From a virus, in IMG/VR virus record IMGVR_UViG_3300047494_000258, positions 1-63,334 of that record: a stretch of DNA of 63,334 nucleotides. One strand, written 5' to 3'. Positions 8,084 through 17,224 of this stretch are shown one piece after another. The notes beneath the pieces were generated by a model. It was not told the origin of the DNA. It did not search any database and worked only from the letters and a program-made list of their open reading frames with translations. How positions within the stretch are numbered: position 1 is the first letter of the stretch; the number at the start of each line of letters is the position of its first letter. Position numbers and translations under genes: made by a program.

Positions 8084-9433
8084 TTAAGCGTATTCGTAGA
8101 TGATGATCACGCCCGGGGCGCCCGCGCCGCCGGCCTGTGCCGACTGGTTCTGCCCAGCGACGCCGCCGGTGGAACCTGCGCCGAAGTTGGTCGCATTGGC
8201 GGTCTGACCTGGGGAAGCTGTGGTCGTCGTGCAAGCTGATCCGCCAGGGCCAGCACCGAAAAGGCTCATGCCGCCTGCCCCGCCAATGTTGCCGCCAGCG
8301 CTTGCGATACCAACGCCACCAGCGGCACCGACAGACGATTCGAGGGTACCTCCCGTGATTGCACCGCCGCCCTGCGAGCCGCCCTGAGCATTAGCACTGG
8401 AATTGTTCGTACCGATCACGCCGCCCACACCACCGGCCACGGAAAAGATCGCACCCAGACTGGTTGGGCCGCCATTGCCGCCAGCCGCATTCGACGCGCC
8501 TGTTCCGCCGGACCCGATGGTGACCGTCGCGCCAGAAAAGCCGGTCGTAAATCGGCCCTTCGCATATGCGCCAGCGCCGCCGGCACCCCCCATCGAGTTG
8601 TAGCCCGCAATGTTCGAGGTGACTGGCGTACCACCGCCGCCACCGCCGCCGCCGCACCCTTCGACGATGATTGAGTTCGTGCCCAGGGTTGGCGTGTAGG
8701 TGCCGCTCGACGTGAAGCGCTGGACGTTGAGTAAGCGGCCGGTTGTCAGCGGCGTGATGATTGGCGCGCCCGGCGCGACCGAGATATTCGCGTTCAGAAC
8801 AGTTGTCTGACCGAATGCCACCGTTACGACGTAGAGCGGTAGCCAACCGGTATCCACTGAAGGTGTGACTTGGGACCCAGTGGTTGCCGCAGCTCCTGCC
8901 TTTACTTGGAAAGCAATAATCCCGTCGCGGAAAGTGTTTGATGGACTGCCGCTGTTGCCAGGGCCCGACAATGGACTCGCGGGTGTGGCTGAGTTATAGA
9001 ACGGGAGCACAACTGGCGTGGTACCCGTGGTCGGATCAACACTCAGATCGGAATCCTGGTACTGGGCCTCGATCAGATAGTTGATCGACTGACCGGTGGT
9101 GCCAGGTGCCGCAAATGTGCTACTTGCTGGCAAGAGAACCGGTGCGGCGGTTCCTAACAAGATTCCCTGCTTGAGAATCTGGTTCGTCGTATCGGCCGGC
9201 AGAGTGCCAGCAGTACTCGCCTCGAGCGACGCCATCTGATAAAGCTCGCCAGCACCAATGGCCACTTGCATCGACGGAACTGTGGTTTGCGTGCAAGCCA
9301 ACCCGTTCACCGATCCAGCCGTGCCAAGCACCGCCGCCGAGAGTTTCGACAAACCGACCATGTCGTTCTGTCCGGCTTTCGAGAACGCCCACTCCGGAAT
9401 GAATTGGCCAACGTAAGTAAGAATGCGGCGCAT
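8084..9433 (-). CDS. Tail fibre with polyglycine-rich receptor-binding tip
   Basis: 449 residues from ATG 9433, just after a terminator hairpin. Residues 1-80 look like a fibre attachment region; the region to about 250 is repetitive beta structure; from about residue 270 (GCGGGGGGG) to the end runs a glycine-rich domain with many GG-x motifs and a terminal IIIYEYA strand. Such polyglycine-rich ends occur in phage adhesins where glycine helices stack to display variable loops. It probably makes contact with the host receptor. Confidence 0.75.
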   Translation of the reverse strand: MRRILTYVGQFIPEWAFSKAGQNDMVGLSKLSAAVLGTAGSVNGLACTQTTVPSMQVAIGAGELYQMASLEASTAGTLPADTTNQILKQGILLGTAAPVLLPASSTFAAPGTTGQSINYLIEAQYQDSDLSVDPTTGTTPVVLPFYNSATPASPLSGPGNSGSPSNTFRDGIIAFQVKAGAAATTGSQVTPSVDTGWLPLYVVTVAFGQTTVLNANISVAPGAPIITPLTTGRLLNVQRFTSSGTYTPTLGTNSIIVEGCGGGGGGGGTPVTSNIAGYNSMGGAGGAGAYAKGRFTTGFSGATVTIGSGGTGASNAAGGNGGPTSLGAIFSVAGGVGGVIGTNNSSANAQGGSQGGGAITGGTLESSVGAAGGVGIASAGGNIGGAGGMSLFGAGPGGSACTTTTASPGQTANATNFGAGSTGGVAGQNQSAQAGGAGAPGVIIIYEYA

Positions 9434-9444
9434 CGAAACTCCAA

Positions 9445-9474
9445 TAAAAAAAAGCCACCGCAATGGGTGGCTTT
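9445..9474 (-). terminator. Intrinsic terminator between tail protein I-like gene and fibre gene
   Basis: On the minus strand a 9-bp stem (AAAGCCACC with GGTGGCTTT) and 6-nt loop are followed by a run of T residues. It lies inside the late operon ahead of the fibre genes, so fibre and lysis genes would need antitermination or partial read-through. Confidence 0.8.
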
Positions 9475-9495
9475 GTGAAAACTTTTGGGAAATGC

Positions 9496-10176
9496 CTAGT
9501 TCGTAATCAAGACGCCCATCACCGAAGCACATGGTTCGGTGGCGTTGATCGCAGCGAGAATTGCTGAATCGCTGATCGTCGATTCGTAAGTCGCGAGTGA
9601 TGCGGTATAGCTCTGCGAAGCCGTTGTGCGCATTGCTGACAACGAAGCGGCATTGCAATACGCCGCTCCCGCGATGCCCTGACCTGTAACCGCTGGTCGA
9701 TAAGCTTGGATGAATGCCGTGAACGGCATCGCCATCGACCCGTACCGCGCAACGCCGCAATAGGCACTACTCGTTTTCACACCCATTGCGCCTGTATCGG
9801 CGGGGTTGATCGGGACAAAGATCACTGGCACGCGGCGCGTAAGCACCGTCAGCACTTTGATCATTGCCGGTCGGCTCACGCGCGGCAGGAAGAGATTTGC
9901 AAGGATACGAAGCCTAAAGCTCGCATCGACTTCGCCAACATTGCGCGGTAGTGTCAACGCAAAGTAATCAGCGGAAATCAGATCCAGCCAGCCATCGGTT
10001 GCGGTCAGGATCCTGGTCTGATTCTTTGCGTAGGCGTAGAGCGAATACACATTCGACAAAACAGCAGCAAAGCCCGCCAGAAGGGCGCTGAGGATCGGGG
10101 TGACGCCAGAAAACCAGCCACGCGGAAGCCCAGCCTGCAGCCGGCCGGTGACATCGTTCGAATCACCGATGGCCAT
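9496..10176 (-). CDS. Tail protein I-like baseplate protein
   Basis: 226 residues directly after the gpJ homologue, the position of gpI in P2-like baseplate clusters. The N terminus has a hydrophobic segment (ILSALLAGFAAVLSNVYSLYAYAK) and a WLDLISADYF motif typical of proteins joining baseplate wedge to fibre. The C-terminal half is Ala/Ser-rich. Sequence similarity to P2 gpI is weak by eye, so the call depends on synteny. Confidence 0.65.
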   Translation of the reverse strand: MAIGDSNDVTGRLQAGLPRGWFSGVTPILSALLAGFAAVLSNVYSLYAYAKNQTRILTATDGWLDLISADYFALTLPRNVGEVDASFRLRILANLFLPRVSRPAMIKVLTVLTRRVPVIFVPINPADTGAMGVKTSSAYCGVARYGSMAMPFTAFIQAYRPAVTGQGIAGAAYCNAASLSAMRTTASQSYTASLATYESTISDSAILAAINATEPCASVMGVLITN

Positions 10177-11334
10177 TTAGCTCACCGAAATCGAGTTTGG
10201 CAAAATGACTTGGAGATTGGTGGCCACAACGTCCACCGAACCACCGTTAAGCGTGTACCCCGTGTTCACCTCTTGCACACCTGCCGAGGCTGCATAAGCA
10301 ACCTGCGCCAAGCGGGTGTACGAAAGGGTCTGACCCAGCACCAGCCCATTGATGTAAGCCGTGATCGCGGCATTGACTGCGGCGGCAACAGTTGCATGGA
10401 CGTAGCCAGCCGCTGAAACAATCGACATGACCACCGAAGCGGTTATCACTACGGGGGCATGTACCGAAAAACTCGACCCCAGCGGCTGGACGGCGGCAAC
10501 AGCCAGTCCCACATTGCTTAGCAACTGAGATGATGGATACCCGGTCCCATCGTCGACCACGACTGTGAAATAGCCGTTTTGAGTCGTTCCGTTGTACTGC
10601 GTGTTGGGAATGACCGTGCAATTCAGACCCTGCTGCACGCTCAGGATGGCTGCCGTGACGGCGCCTAGAGTGCCTTCAGCCAAGCTGTTAATGAAAATGG
10701 GAAAGCGCGCCTTTACGGCTTGATCTGTCTCCGGATTAGCGCCATTCGTGAACGCTGCAGCATTGTTGACCGTGTCGACACCATTAATAGCCTGCACCAA
10801 GGATGTGATGGTTCCGGCTGCAACGTTGCCAGTGGCATCGGGATAGCCGCTTGGCCCTGCGGTGATCGCGGTACCCGTGCAATTGATACTGTAGGTTCCA
10901 GCTGGGATGATGAAACCGCCACCAGCAATCACGGTCGCGCTATAGGCCGCGTTCGTGGTGTCCGCATTGATCACATATTGCTGAGTGCCATCGCTTGTCT
11001 GCACCAGGCTTCCGACAGGCACAATGGCCTGATTCGTCGGAGTGAACCGAGCGAATGTGATCAGGCCTGAGGCCGAAACCGCAGGCAACCTGGTGAATCC
11101 GAAATCTAACAACCAAGAATCGACGTCCGAGCCGCTCGAGGTAGAAAGCCTGGTCACCTGCAGAAGTTGCAGGATCAGGCCTTGCAACCAGAGCGCAACG
11201 CCGGCTGTCGCATCCGCCAGCGCGCGCAGGACGGTCCCAATCGTAAAGTTGACGAGCTGAGTACCGGCGCCTTGCACAGCCGTCGCGAAATTCGTGACGA
11301 TCTGCGTGAAGCTCTGGTTCTGGAGTGATGCCAT
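10177..11334 (-). CDS. Baseplate wedge protein J
   Basis: 385 residues. The pattern GSDVDSWLLDFGFTRLPAVSASG near residues 63-85 and the following FARFTPTNQAIVPVG, then NPETDQAVKARFP near 202, are characteristic of the gpJ/Mu gp47 baseplate family. This protein forms the wedge around the central hub of a contractile tail. It abuts the gp25-like gene upstream and the gpI-like gene downstream, the canonical W-J-I order. Confidence 0.9.
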   Translation of the reverse strand: MASLQNQSFTQIVTNFATAVQGAGTQLVNFTIGTVLRALADATAGVALWLQGLILQLLQVTRLSTSSGSDVDSWLLDFGFTRLPAVSASGLITFARFTPTNQAIVPVGSLVQTSDGTQQYVINADTTNAAYSATVIAGGGFIIPAGTYSINCTGTAITAGPSGYPDATGNVAAGTITSLVQAINGVDTVNNAAAFTNGANPETDQAVKARFPIFINSLAEGTLGAVTAAILSVQQGLNCTVIPNTQYNGTTQNGYFTVVVDDGTGYPSSQLLSNVGLAVAAVQPLGSSFSVHAPVVITASVVMSIVSAAGYVHATVAAAVNAAITAYINGLVLGQTLSYTRLAQVAYAASAGVQEVNTGYTLNGGSVDVVATNLQVILPNSISVS

Positions 11335-11744
11335 CAGTTGTTCACATCAAAGTTGAGGACGACTGGCAGGTTCGACAGAGCGTCGTTGTACTGAATGAAG
11401 GCGTTCAGTCCATTCTGGAAGGGGGTAACCGCAATCTGAGGGGCGGGGGACTGGCTGACGCCCTCTTCCTGGCTCATCTGCGACTGAATCACCGCAGTGA
11501 CGCCAACCACATCAATCGGTCCGCCGATCTCGCGCGGAAGGCCGGCGCCGTAGGTCGGGTGCCAGGTGTAATCCGGCGAAGCCAGGACATCCCCCTGATC
11601 GTCCACGAGCTGCGGATTCGTCATCAGCCGACGCAAGACCCGCTGCTCGGCGATCACCGTGCCGCTGGCCAGCAGAATGTCGCCATTGGCTGACGCCACC
11701 AGATCTGATTCCCAGAAATGGTAGAGGTCGGTTGCGACTGTCAT
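11334..11744 (-). CDS. Baseplate wedge protein, gpW/gp25-like
   Basis: 136 residues. It has the compact gp25-like fold features: EQRVLRRLMTNPQ near residue 33, then a DYTWHPTYGAGLP segment and a C terminus with beta strands. These proteins initiate sheath assembly on the baseplate. It is overlapped by the baseplate spike gene upstream (1 bp) and gpJ downstream. Confidence 0.8.
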   Translation of the reverse strand: MTVATDLYHFWESDLVASANGDILLASGTVIAEQRVLRRLMTNPQLVDDQGDVLASPDYTWHPTYGAGLPREIGGPIDVVGVTAVIQSQMSQEEGVSQSPAPQIAVTPFQNGLNAFIQYNDALSNLPVVLNFDVNN

Positions 11745-12376
11745 CAGAATGGCGTGCTAGTTGGAGTGCCGGGTGAATTGCTCGTGTGCTTATGCGGACT
11801 ACCAACATCGACGCCGTTATTCGTCAATGTGCCTGTGAGGCTGGTGTTGCCTGTCACATTCAAGTTCCCGACCAGGTCGATGGTGGGCGCTGACAGGGTC
11901 ATGGTGCCGCCTCCAGAGATATTGATCGGGCCAGTTGCGGTGATATTGATCGTCGGCGCAGTGGCGTCGATTTCCAATTCACCGTTGATCCCGACCTTGC
12001 CGTCGTTCGTGAGCTTCATGAACGAGCCGAGCTTGTGAACAACCCATACCTCACCGCTCGGAACATTCATCGCCACCTGCTGTGTCGAGAAAATTCGCGC
12101 GATCACTACACCGGAGTTGAAGTCACCTTCAGGGAACTCGACGATGACGTGATCACCGATCTGCGGACCGACAGCCACGCCCCAATCAGTGCCGATTCCA
12201 ATCGCACCAAGCGGCATCCAGTTAGATTCGATCGCTTCCGGCTGTATCAGGACCTTGACGGCATAGTTGGCGGGGTCATAGCTTGAAACAGTCGCATAGC
12301 GAGCCAGCGAACTACCATAGGACGCCTGCGCGCCGCTGCGCTTCATTGCCTCGGCAAGTTCGGCGTGACCGCTCAT
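11744..12376 (-). CDS. Baseplate spike/assembly protein, gpV-like
   Basis: 210 residues. Residues 20-110 form an OB-fold-like part (VKVLIQPEAIESNWMPLGAI, GDHVIVEFPEGDF). The C-terminal part is a repetitive beta-helix (INITATGPINISGGG, TMTLSAPTIDL) ending with an H-x-H motif (SPHKHTSN) that in P2 gpV-like spikes binds the metal ion at the membrane-piercing tip. It overlaps the gpD-like hub gene upstream. Confidence 0.88.
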   Translation of the reverse strand: MSGHAELAEAMKRSGAQASYGSSLARYATVSSYDPANYAVKVLIQPEAIESNWMPLGAIGIGTDWGVAVGPQIGDHVIVEFPEGDFNSGVVIARIFSTQQVAMNVPSGEVWVVHKLGSFMKLTNDGKVGINGELEIDATAPTINITATGPINISGGGTMTLSAPTIDLVGNLNVTGNTSLTGTLTNNGVDVGSPHKHTSNSPGTPTSTPF

Positions 12377-13473
12377 ATGGCGCCAATCTCAGAATCCGGC
12401 GAATGGTTCTTGGCCATGACGCTCATATCGAACCCGCCATTCCAGTCAAAGTTGCGTGTGATAGCGTCGGGATAGTAGGTTTGATCCCAGTCCGTCCCGG
12501 TTCCGGTCAGTTGAATCAACGACGTCGTGTCGAGTACCGTATCGGCCGGCATTTCAACCTGCAGCCGCATCTCGTGTTGAACGATGGCCTGATACAGCGA
12601 TTCAGCCTTCTTCTGCGCCTGGTCTTGCGTCAGATTCGGGAAGGTTCTTGAGTAAGTCTGGGGAGCGCTCGACCCTCCAACCTTCACGCCGGACTGTTTG
12701 TTCGGGTAGTAGGCCGTGAATCCCTTCTGCTGTTTCGAATTCCAGGACCGCACGATCACATTGATGCCGCGCGAGACCGTCAACGCGCGCGAGAGCTTCA
12801 GCGACTCCCAGTTGGTCACTGGTGGCCCCTGGATATCAGTGATCGTCTTGGTCAGCATGTACGGCGTGCCGGTGTCGATCGTTGTCGGCGGCTGAAAGTA
12901 AACCGTCTGCCCGCGAACGAAGACCAAAAAGCCTTCGGCACCAGCCAGATAATTCATGAGCTCCCACTCGGTACGCTCATCCGTCATATTGACGTGGTCG
13001 ATCTCGTAGTACTTGCCCGTCTGCGTCTTGGTCGCCGTCACAACTGCGTTGAGGCCGTGCGACTTGGCAAGCTGTGTGATGATCTGCGAGCTGGTCAGAT
13101 TCGGATACTTTTGCGTGGACTTCGTGTCGATGAAGACCCGCGTCAGATCCCTTCCTTCGACGCTGAGAATGTCCTGATCTGGGTCGTAGTCGATGTGATC
13201 GACCTGGCCGTAGATGAAACTCTTCAGATCGGTCGCCCCGAACGACTTCAGATTCGATGGAAACCCGCCGAAGAGCTCGACGTACATGTCTTTTTGTTGG
13301 CTAAACCACTGAGTATCGCGGTCGATCGGCAAAATCACACCGGCAAACTCGCACCTAAACGTGTCAGGCGTCGAGTTGTTGGTGTTGGTCACCGACCATC
13401 CGGTCCAGCCGACAATCGGAGTGCCATTAACCTTGACGATCCCGCGTGGTTGCGACGCAAAACTGTCAGACAC
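12373..13473 (-). CDS. Baseplate hub protein, gpD/gp27-like
   Basis: 366 residues. VEGRDLTRVFIDTK near residue 105 and LAKSHGLNAVVTAT near 136 are typical of late-control-D/gp27 hub proteins, which form the ring holding the spike and connecting to the tube. It overlaps the LysM-type protein gene upstream and the spike gene downstream, as in other contractile injection modules. Confidence 0.85.
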   Translation of the reverse strand: MSDSFASQPRGIVKVNGTPIVGWTGWSVTNTNNSTPDTFRCEFAGVILPIDRDTQWFSQQKDMYVELFGGFPSNLKSFGATDLKSFIYGQVDHIDYDPDQDILSVEGRDLTRVFIDTKSTQKYPNLTSSQIITQLAKSHGLNAVVTATKTQTGKYYEIDHVNMTDERTEWELMNYLAGAEGFLVFVRGQTVYFQPPTTIDTGTPYMLTKTITDIQGPPVTNWESLKLSRALTVSRGINVIVRSWNSKQQKGFTAYYPNKQSGVKVGGSSAPQTYSRTFPNLTQDQAQKKAESLYQAIVQHEMRLQVEMPADTVLDTTSLIQLTGTGTDWDQTYYPDAITRNFDWNGGFDMSVMAKNHSPDSEIGAI

Positions 13474-14428
13474 CGAAAACTCCGCCTGTCGATCGCTTCA
13501 ACGTCGGAATCGTGAGCGTCGTCAGACCGGTGATCTGTGGATCGCCACCTAGCGACGGGTTGGCTTGAGCAATCGTGGTCCATGCCGTCGCATCGCCGTA
13601 GCTCTTCGCCGCTAGGTCGAACAGATTGCCGCCCGGGATTGTCACCAGATTGGCGCTGGCATTCACCGATCCGAGGTTGTTCCCGATCCGGCCCAACACC
13701 GAAGACAAATTGAGGAGCGATCCCTGCTGGGTGCACGCCGTCACCTGAGCCGCCAGCGACGACACATTGAGACCGGTCAAAGCTCCAGCTGCTATGCCGC
13801 CCACAGATCCTGCAGCAGCGAGGATCGATTCGTTTCCGCTGATAAGGCCGTTTGTTGCGCTTTGCAGCGCCGTCAACGGGTTCAGAACACTCGCGATGCC
13901 GCTGCTTGTCAGCGAGGCAAAATTGGGGATCGCACCAATGGCGCCTGACAACGTGCTCGAGAGCGAACTAAGGCTCGGAATGTTCAGGCCAGACACCAAG
14001 CTGGTGACTGTCGACATATCGCCGTTGATGGCGTCGTTTACGTCCGGCGCGCCAGCGGTCGAGATGGCTTGGCTCTTGTCTTCGACCACCTCACAGGTGA
14101 TTCGGTACGGAATCTTGTACGCAAACTCGAAGTCGGCCACGTACTCGCTGATCACAACGATGTAGCTCAACTCAGACCACGATAGATTCAGTGGTAGCCC
14201 GGCATCCTTCATCGAATTCAGTTGTCTTGCGCGCTGCAAGGCGAGCGGCCCTAGAATTACCCCGCTCCAAGCCAGAGGGATTGGATCCGGTCCGAGCGTC
14301 TGCACGTTGCGCGCGCCGCCGATCAACTTCTTCACGACCGTGCGCTGCGCGCCCCCGAACGGAATGCGGCCAGGTATCTCCAGATCGGTGAAGGTAAAGC
14401 TGCCGAGCGATAGAGTGACGTCTGGCAT
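13466..14428 (-). CDS. LysM-containing tail/baseplate protein
   Basis: 320 residues. The N-terminal 120 residues resemble contractile-tail proteins encoded after the tape measure (YIVVISEYVADFEFAYK, a beta-rich domain). A Ser/Leu-rich helical linker follows, then a LysM-like end (IPGGNLFDLAAKSYGDA near 264-280, QANPSL, TTLTIP). It probably stabilises the tube-hub junction; LysM here may bind other tail parts, not peptidoglycan. Confidence 0.75.
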   Translation of the reverse strand: MPDVTLSLGSFTFTDLEIPGRIPFGGAQRTVVKKLIGGARNVQTLGPDPIPLAWSGVILGPLALQRARQLNSMKDAGLPLNLSWSELSYIVVISEYVADFEFAYKIPYRITCEVVEDKSQAISTAGAPDVNDAINGDMSTVTSLVSGLNIPSLSSLSSTLSGAIGAIPNFASLTSSGIASVLNPLTALQSATNGLISGNESILAAAGSVGGIAAGALTGLNVSSLAAQVTACTQQGSLLNLSSVLGRIGNNLGSVNASANLVTIPGGNLFDLAAKSYGDATAWTTIAQANPSLGGDPQITGLTTLTIPTLKRSTGGVFGV

Positions 14429-16509
14429 CAGTTCGTCTTCATCGAAACAGACGGCTGCGCCATGCTCAAGTCAAAAGAATTGCTCGATGGCGTGCGCAGC
14501 AAGCCCGTCGCAGTCACACCCGAGATGACTTCGGCAAGCGGCCGGCCGCCGTCCCGCAAGACAAGCTGAGCTGGTTTGCTATTGCCGCTGTCTGCTTTTG
14601 AGGGTGCAACAGACTTGATCGGGGTGCGAAGTGTCTCTTCCGCGGTGTCTTTGTGCGTCATCTGGTAGATGCGATCGCCCAGCGACAGCGCTTTCCCACC
14701 CGTTCCAGCCTGAATTGCCTTGTCGAGCAGCGGCGCCACGACATGCTTACCGAATTCAAATCCGGCGATCCCGGCCGCAAGCAGCAGCCCAGCAGACTTT
14801 GCAGCCATACCAAAGGCCGTTGTCGCCTTGGCCAAGTTATTAATGCCGACGACTCCACCCACTGCGCGCATGGCCAGCGAGCCACCCAAACCATTGAAGG
14901 CAGCAGAGAGCAGCATTCCACCGCCTTTGAGGCCAAGGCCGACCGCGACAAGGGCCAGCCCAGCGCCAATTGCCTTGAAGGTCCCTGGACCCATCGCGGC
15001 CATGCTGCGAAGGGCAGAACTGCCCAGGATCAAGAGGTTCGTGAGTTGAGGGAGGATCGTCGTTCCAAACACTGCCTTGAACGAATCCCACGCCGCACCG
15101 AACTCCGCCTCCTGACCAGCCGCGCTCTTACCAAACATGCCGCGCACCTGGTCGGATCCCATCGCATTCTTCGTGACGTTGTAGTCACGAAAGGTTTGAA
15201 GCGATTGGGTCGTAAAGATCGATGCTTGACCTGAAGCGGTCCGATTGCTCAGCAGATCATTGGTCGCCTTGAGAATGCCCGCTTCGTCGGAGATTCCCTT
15301 CTTCGCGAGCAGTGGCACCCAGACCTCATTGAAGAATCGCCGAGGGTCAGCCTGCAGCACCGCTGCGTACTGCTTGTTCATGTCGAACGTCGAGCTGGTC
15401 GACTTCTTGCCGCCGACAGATCCTGAAGTGACCTCCTTGATCTTACCGAGGCCCATTTCCTCCAGCAGCGCCATCGTCTTCTTCGGGGTGCGACCGGCAA
15501 CGAGGTTCTGGTAGATCGACATCAGGGCGGTACCGGCTCGAGCGCCGCCCTGCTCCTGGATCAATCCAGCCATACCGAGGACACCTTCGTCGCTCAGGCC
15601 GCGAAATGCGGTACCGGCTTGTTGCGAGAACGTGCCAAGGTCACCGAACCCGATAAAGCCACCGGAGCCCGTCACGAGCTTTTCAGCAAGATCCATTGCG
15701 GCATGACGAGACTTGTCGTCTTTCATGCCACCGCGGCGATCGATGAACTTGACGAGGCCTTTCAGCCCAGCTTCGTCGAGGTTGCCGATCTTCCCGTTGA
15801 AGATGGCTGCGTTCGCGGTGCCAAGGCTGGCCAGTTCAGGGGCAAACTTCTTCGCCTCCGAGAAATCGCCGCCCAAAATGCCGGTGACTTCCGACGTGGT
15901 CTTCATCAGCTCGGTGGCCGAAACGCCGAATACTCGAGCAGACTTCGCAAACTTGTCGGCTTCGGAGTTGACCTTATCACCCAGGTTGAGCGCCTGAAAG
16001 CGCATGAACCCGGTCTGGTATTCCTTGGCAGCTTCGAAGAGCCCATGGCCGGCATACGCGATCGCGGCGCTGGCCAGCAAAGGCCCAAAGGCATCGCCGG
16101 TGGCCATGCCAACCGAACCCAAGCCCACACCGTGCGTGCCGACGTGCACATTGCCGCCGTGAAATGGACCGTGACTCTTGTTGCCGGCGCCGGATCGCCC
16201 CCCACCCCCGCCCATACCGCCGCCTAGCGATGGCATCGCAGACATTGACCCTGCAGCTCGAATTGCTGCCATGCGACTTGCGAGATTTCCAGCTGCGATG
16301 GAAGCTTTCTCCATCGCTCGAGCAGAAGAGTTCGCTTCCCGCGCGATGCTGCCAATACCCTTGGCTTCAAGATTGATCTTCTTGAGGTTTTCGGTAACGG
16401 CTAGCGACAGAACATCCAGGCGTTCGAACTGCTTTGACACTTCCAGAAGCTGAGCAGATACTAGGTTGTTGAGCTTGAGACTGACGCTCACCCCATACGC
16501 TTCGAACAT
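14428..16509 (-). CDS. Tail tape measure protein
   Basis: 693 residues: N-terminal coiled coil (about 1-90), Gly/Ser-rich hinge near 98-125, a long alpha-helical central region and hydrophobic segments around 490-590. TMP proteins set tail length at roughly 0.15 nm per residue, giving about 100 nm if uncleaved. It is followed by the LysM/hub/spike cluster. A 205-bp interval separates it from the next minus-strand gene upstream and holds an opposite-strand ORF. Confidence 0.88.
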   Translation of the reverse strand: MFEAYGVSVSLKLNNLVSAQLLEVSKQFERLDVLSLAVTENLKKINLEAKGIGSIAREANSSARAMEKASIAAGNLASRMAAIRAAGSMSAMPSLGGGMGGGGGRSGAGNKSHGPFHGGNVHVGTHGVGLGSVGMATGDAFGPLLASAAIAYAGHGLFEAAKEYQTGFMRFQALNLGDKVNSEADKFAKSARVFGVSATELMKTTSEVTGILGGDFSEAKKFAPELASLGTANAAIFNGKIGNLDEAGLKGLVKFIDRRGGMKDDKSRHAAMDLAEKLVTGSGGFIGFGDLGTFSQQAGTAFRGLSDEGVLGMAGLIQEQGGARAGTALMSIYQNLVAGRTPKKTMALLEEMGLGKIKEVTSGSVGGKKSTSSTFDMNKQYAAVLQADPRRFFNEVWVPLLAKKGISDEAGILKATNDLLSNRTASGQASIFTTQSLQTFRDYNVTKNAMGSDQVRGMFGKSAAGQEAEFGAAWDSFKAVFGTTILPQLTNLLILGSSALRSMAAMGPGTFKAIGAGLALVAVGLGLKGGGMLLSAAFNGLGGSLAMRAVGGVVGINNLAKATTAFGMAAKSAGLLLAAGIAGFEFGKHVVAPLLDKAIQAGTGGKALSLGDRIYQMTHKDTAEETLRTPIKSVAPSKADSGNSKPAQLVLRDGGRPLAEVISGVTATGLLRTPSSNSFDLSMAQPSVSMKTN

Positions 16510-16522
16510 AGAGTCACCTAAA

Positions 16523-16729
16523 ATGCTTCTCAGACATCGAATTCAGGACTGGCTAGCGGACCGCATCTCATGGGTGCAATACCCGAACATCCGCGATGTC
16601 CCGACGTACGATCGAGCGCCAAGCGCATCACAGCGGTTCGCTCACATGAGCTACCGGCAGCGCTACTGGCTCTACTTCTGGGTTTTCTGGGGTCTGGTGG
16701 TGGCCGTCAGTTTCCTAGGGCCGTTTTGA
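16523..16729 (+). CDS. Opposite-strand small membrane protein inside the tail module
   Basis: 68 residues from ATG 16523: a basic N terminus (RHRIQDWLADRISWV), then YRQRYWLYFWVFWGLVVAVSF, one strong transmembrane segment. It fills most of the only large gap in the minus-strand tail genes, which argues that it is real. No clear ribosome site. It may be a lysogenically expressed accessory gene (moron). No family recognised. Confidence 0.5.
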   Translation: MLLRHRIQDWLADRISWVQYPNIRDVPTYDRAPSASQRFAHMSYRQRYWLYFWVFWGLVVAVSFLGPF

Positions 16730-17224
16730 TACTTTGAGACGCGGGCGCTTCCAACCGAGCCCGGCAATCCACGCAAGGGTCGTTTCAGCAGCGAGAACAC
16801 CAAGCTTCGGCTTTGAAGCGACACCGGCAGGCCCCATCACCGGCCGCGCCGGAATATGGCCGTCGCGCGTGCCTCGTTCCATGATCTCCCCGATGTCGTC
16901 GCCTTTATCGGTTTTGGGACCATCCTTGTAACCTGCTACTGCCACATCACCCGACGTCTCAGCGTGGATCGAGGCATAGAGCTCGCCCGTTCGCAGCAAC
17001 GGATTAAAGTCGGAATTGAACGCATACCCTTGGCGCTCTTTATCTGCCTTGGTCGAATCGGCCAGCTCAGCCCACCCCTTCTGCAGGTGACCGATCCGCT
17101 CGCGCGCATCGTCCGCGATGTCTTCAGCGGCATCTTGCAGGATATGGTGAGTAACTTCTGGCCCCTCGGCCGCCAAGACTAAGAGATGCGCGGCAAACGC
17201 ACGAGGAGATTCAAAGTTTCTCAT
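16715..17224 (-). CDS. Tail morphogenesis protein (virion morphogenesis-like)
   Basis: 169 residues from ATG 17224. The ATG overlaps the stop of the frameshifted chaperone product (ATGA), which decides the start over an in-frame ATG at 17248. DDARERIGHLQKGWAELADSTK and a later RTGELYASIHAE plus MERGTRDGHIPARPVM are hallmarks of gpG/gp10-like tail completion or Mu gpG-like morphogenesis proteins. It is probably a neck or tail terminator factor, although its place after the chaperone is unusual. Confidence 0.7.
   Translation of the reverse strand: MRNFESPRAFAAHLLVLAAEGPEVTHHILQDAAEDIADDARERIGHLQKGWAELADSTKADKERQGYAFNSDFNPLLRTGELYASIHAETSGDVAVAGYKDGPKTDKGDDIGEIMERGTRDGHIPARPVMGPAGVASKPKLGVLAAETTLAWIAGLGWKRPRLKVSKRP

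Noticed and set aside
8084-8700. PE_PGRS-like or collagen-like host gene
   Set aside because: The glycine-rich stretch is the C-terminal part of a phage tail fibre and is in the baseplate-fibre operon.
5356-9433. Variable repeat in the tail fibre genes
   Set aside because: No sequence resembling the template or its GC-rich end was found in either fibre gene on either strand.
13389-13736. Minus-strand frame overlapping the LysM and hub genes
   Set aside because: Out of frame with two well-supported genes and Arg/Ser-rich as shadow frames are.
15619-16227. 202-codon plus-strand frame opposite the tape measure gene
   Set aside because: It is antisense to a clear tape measure gene and lacks motifs and a ribosome site.
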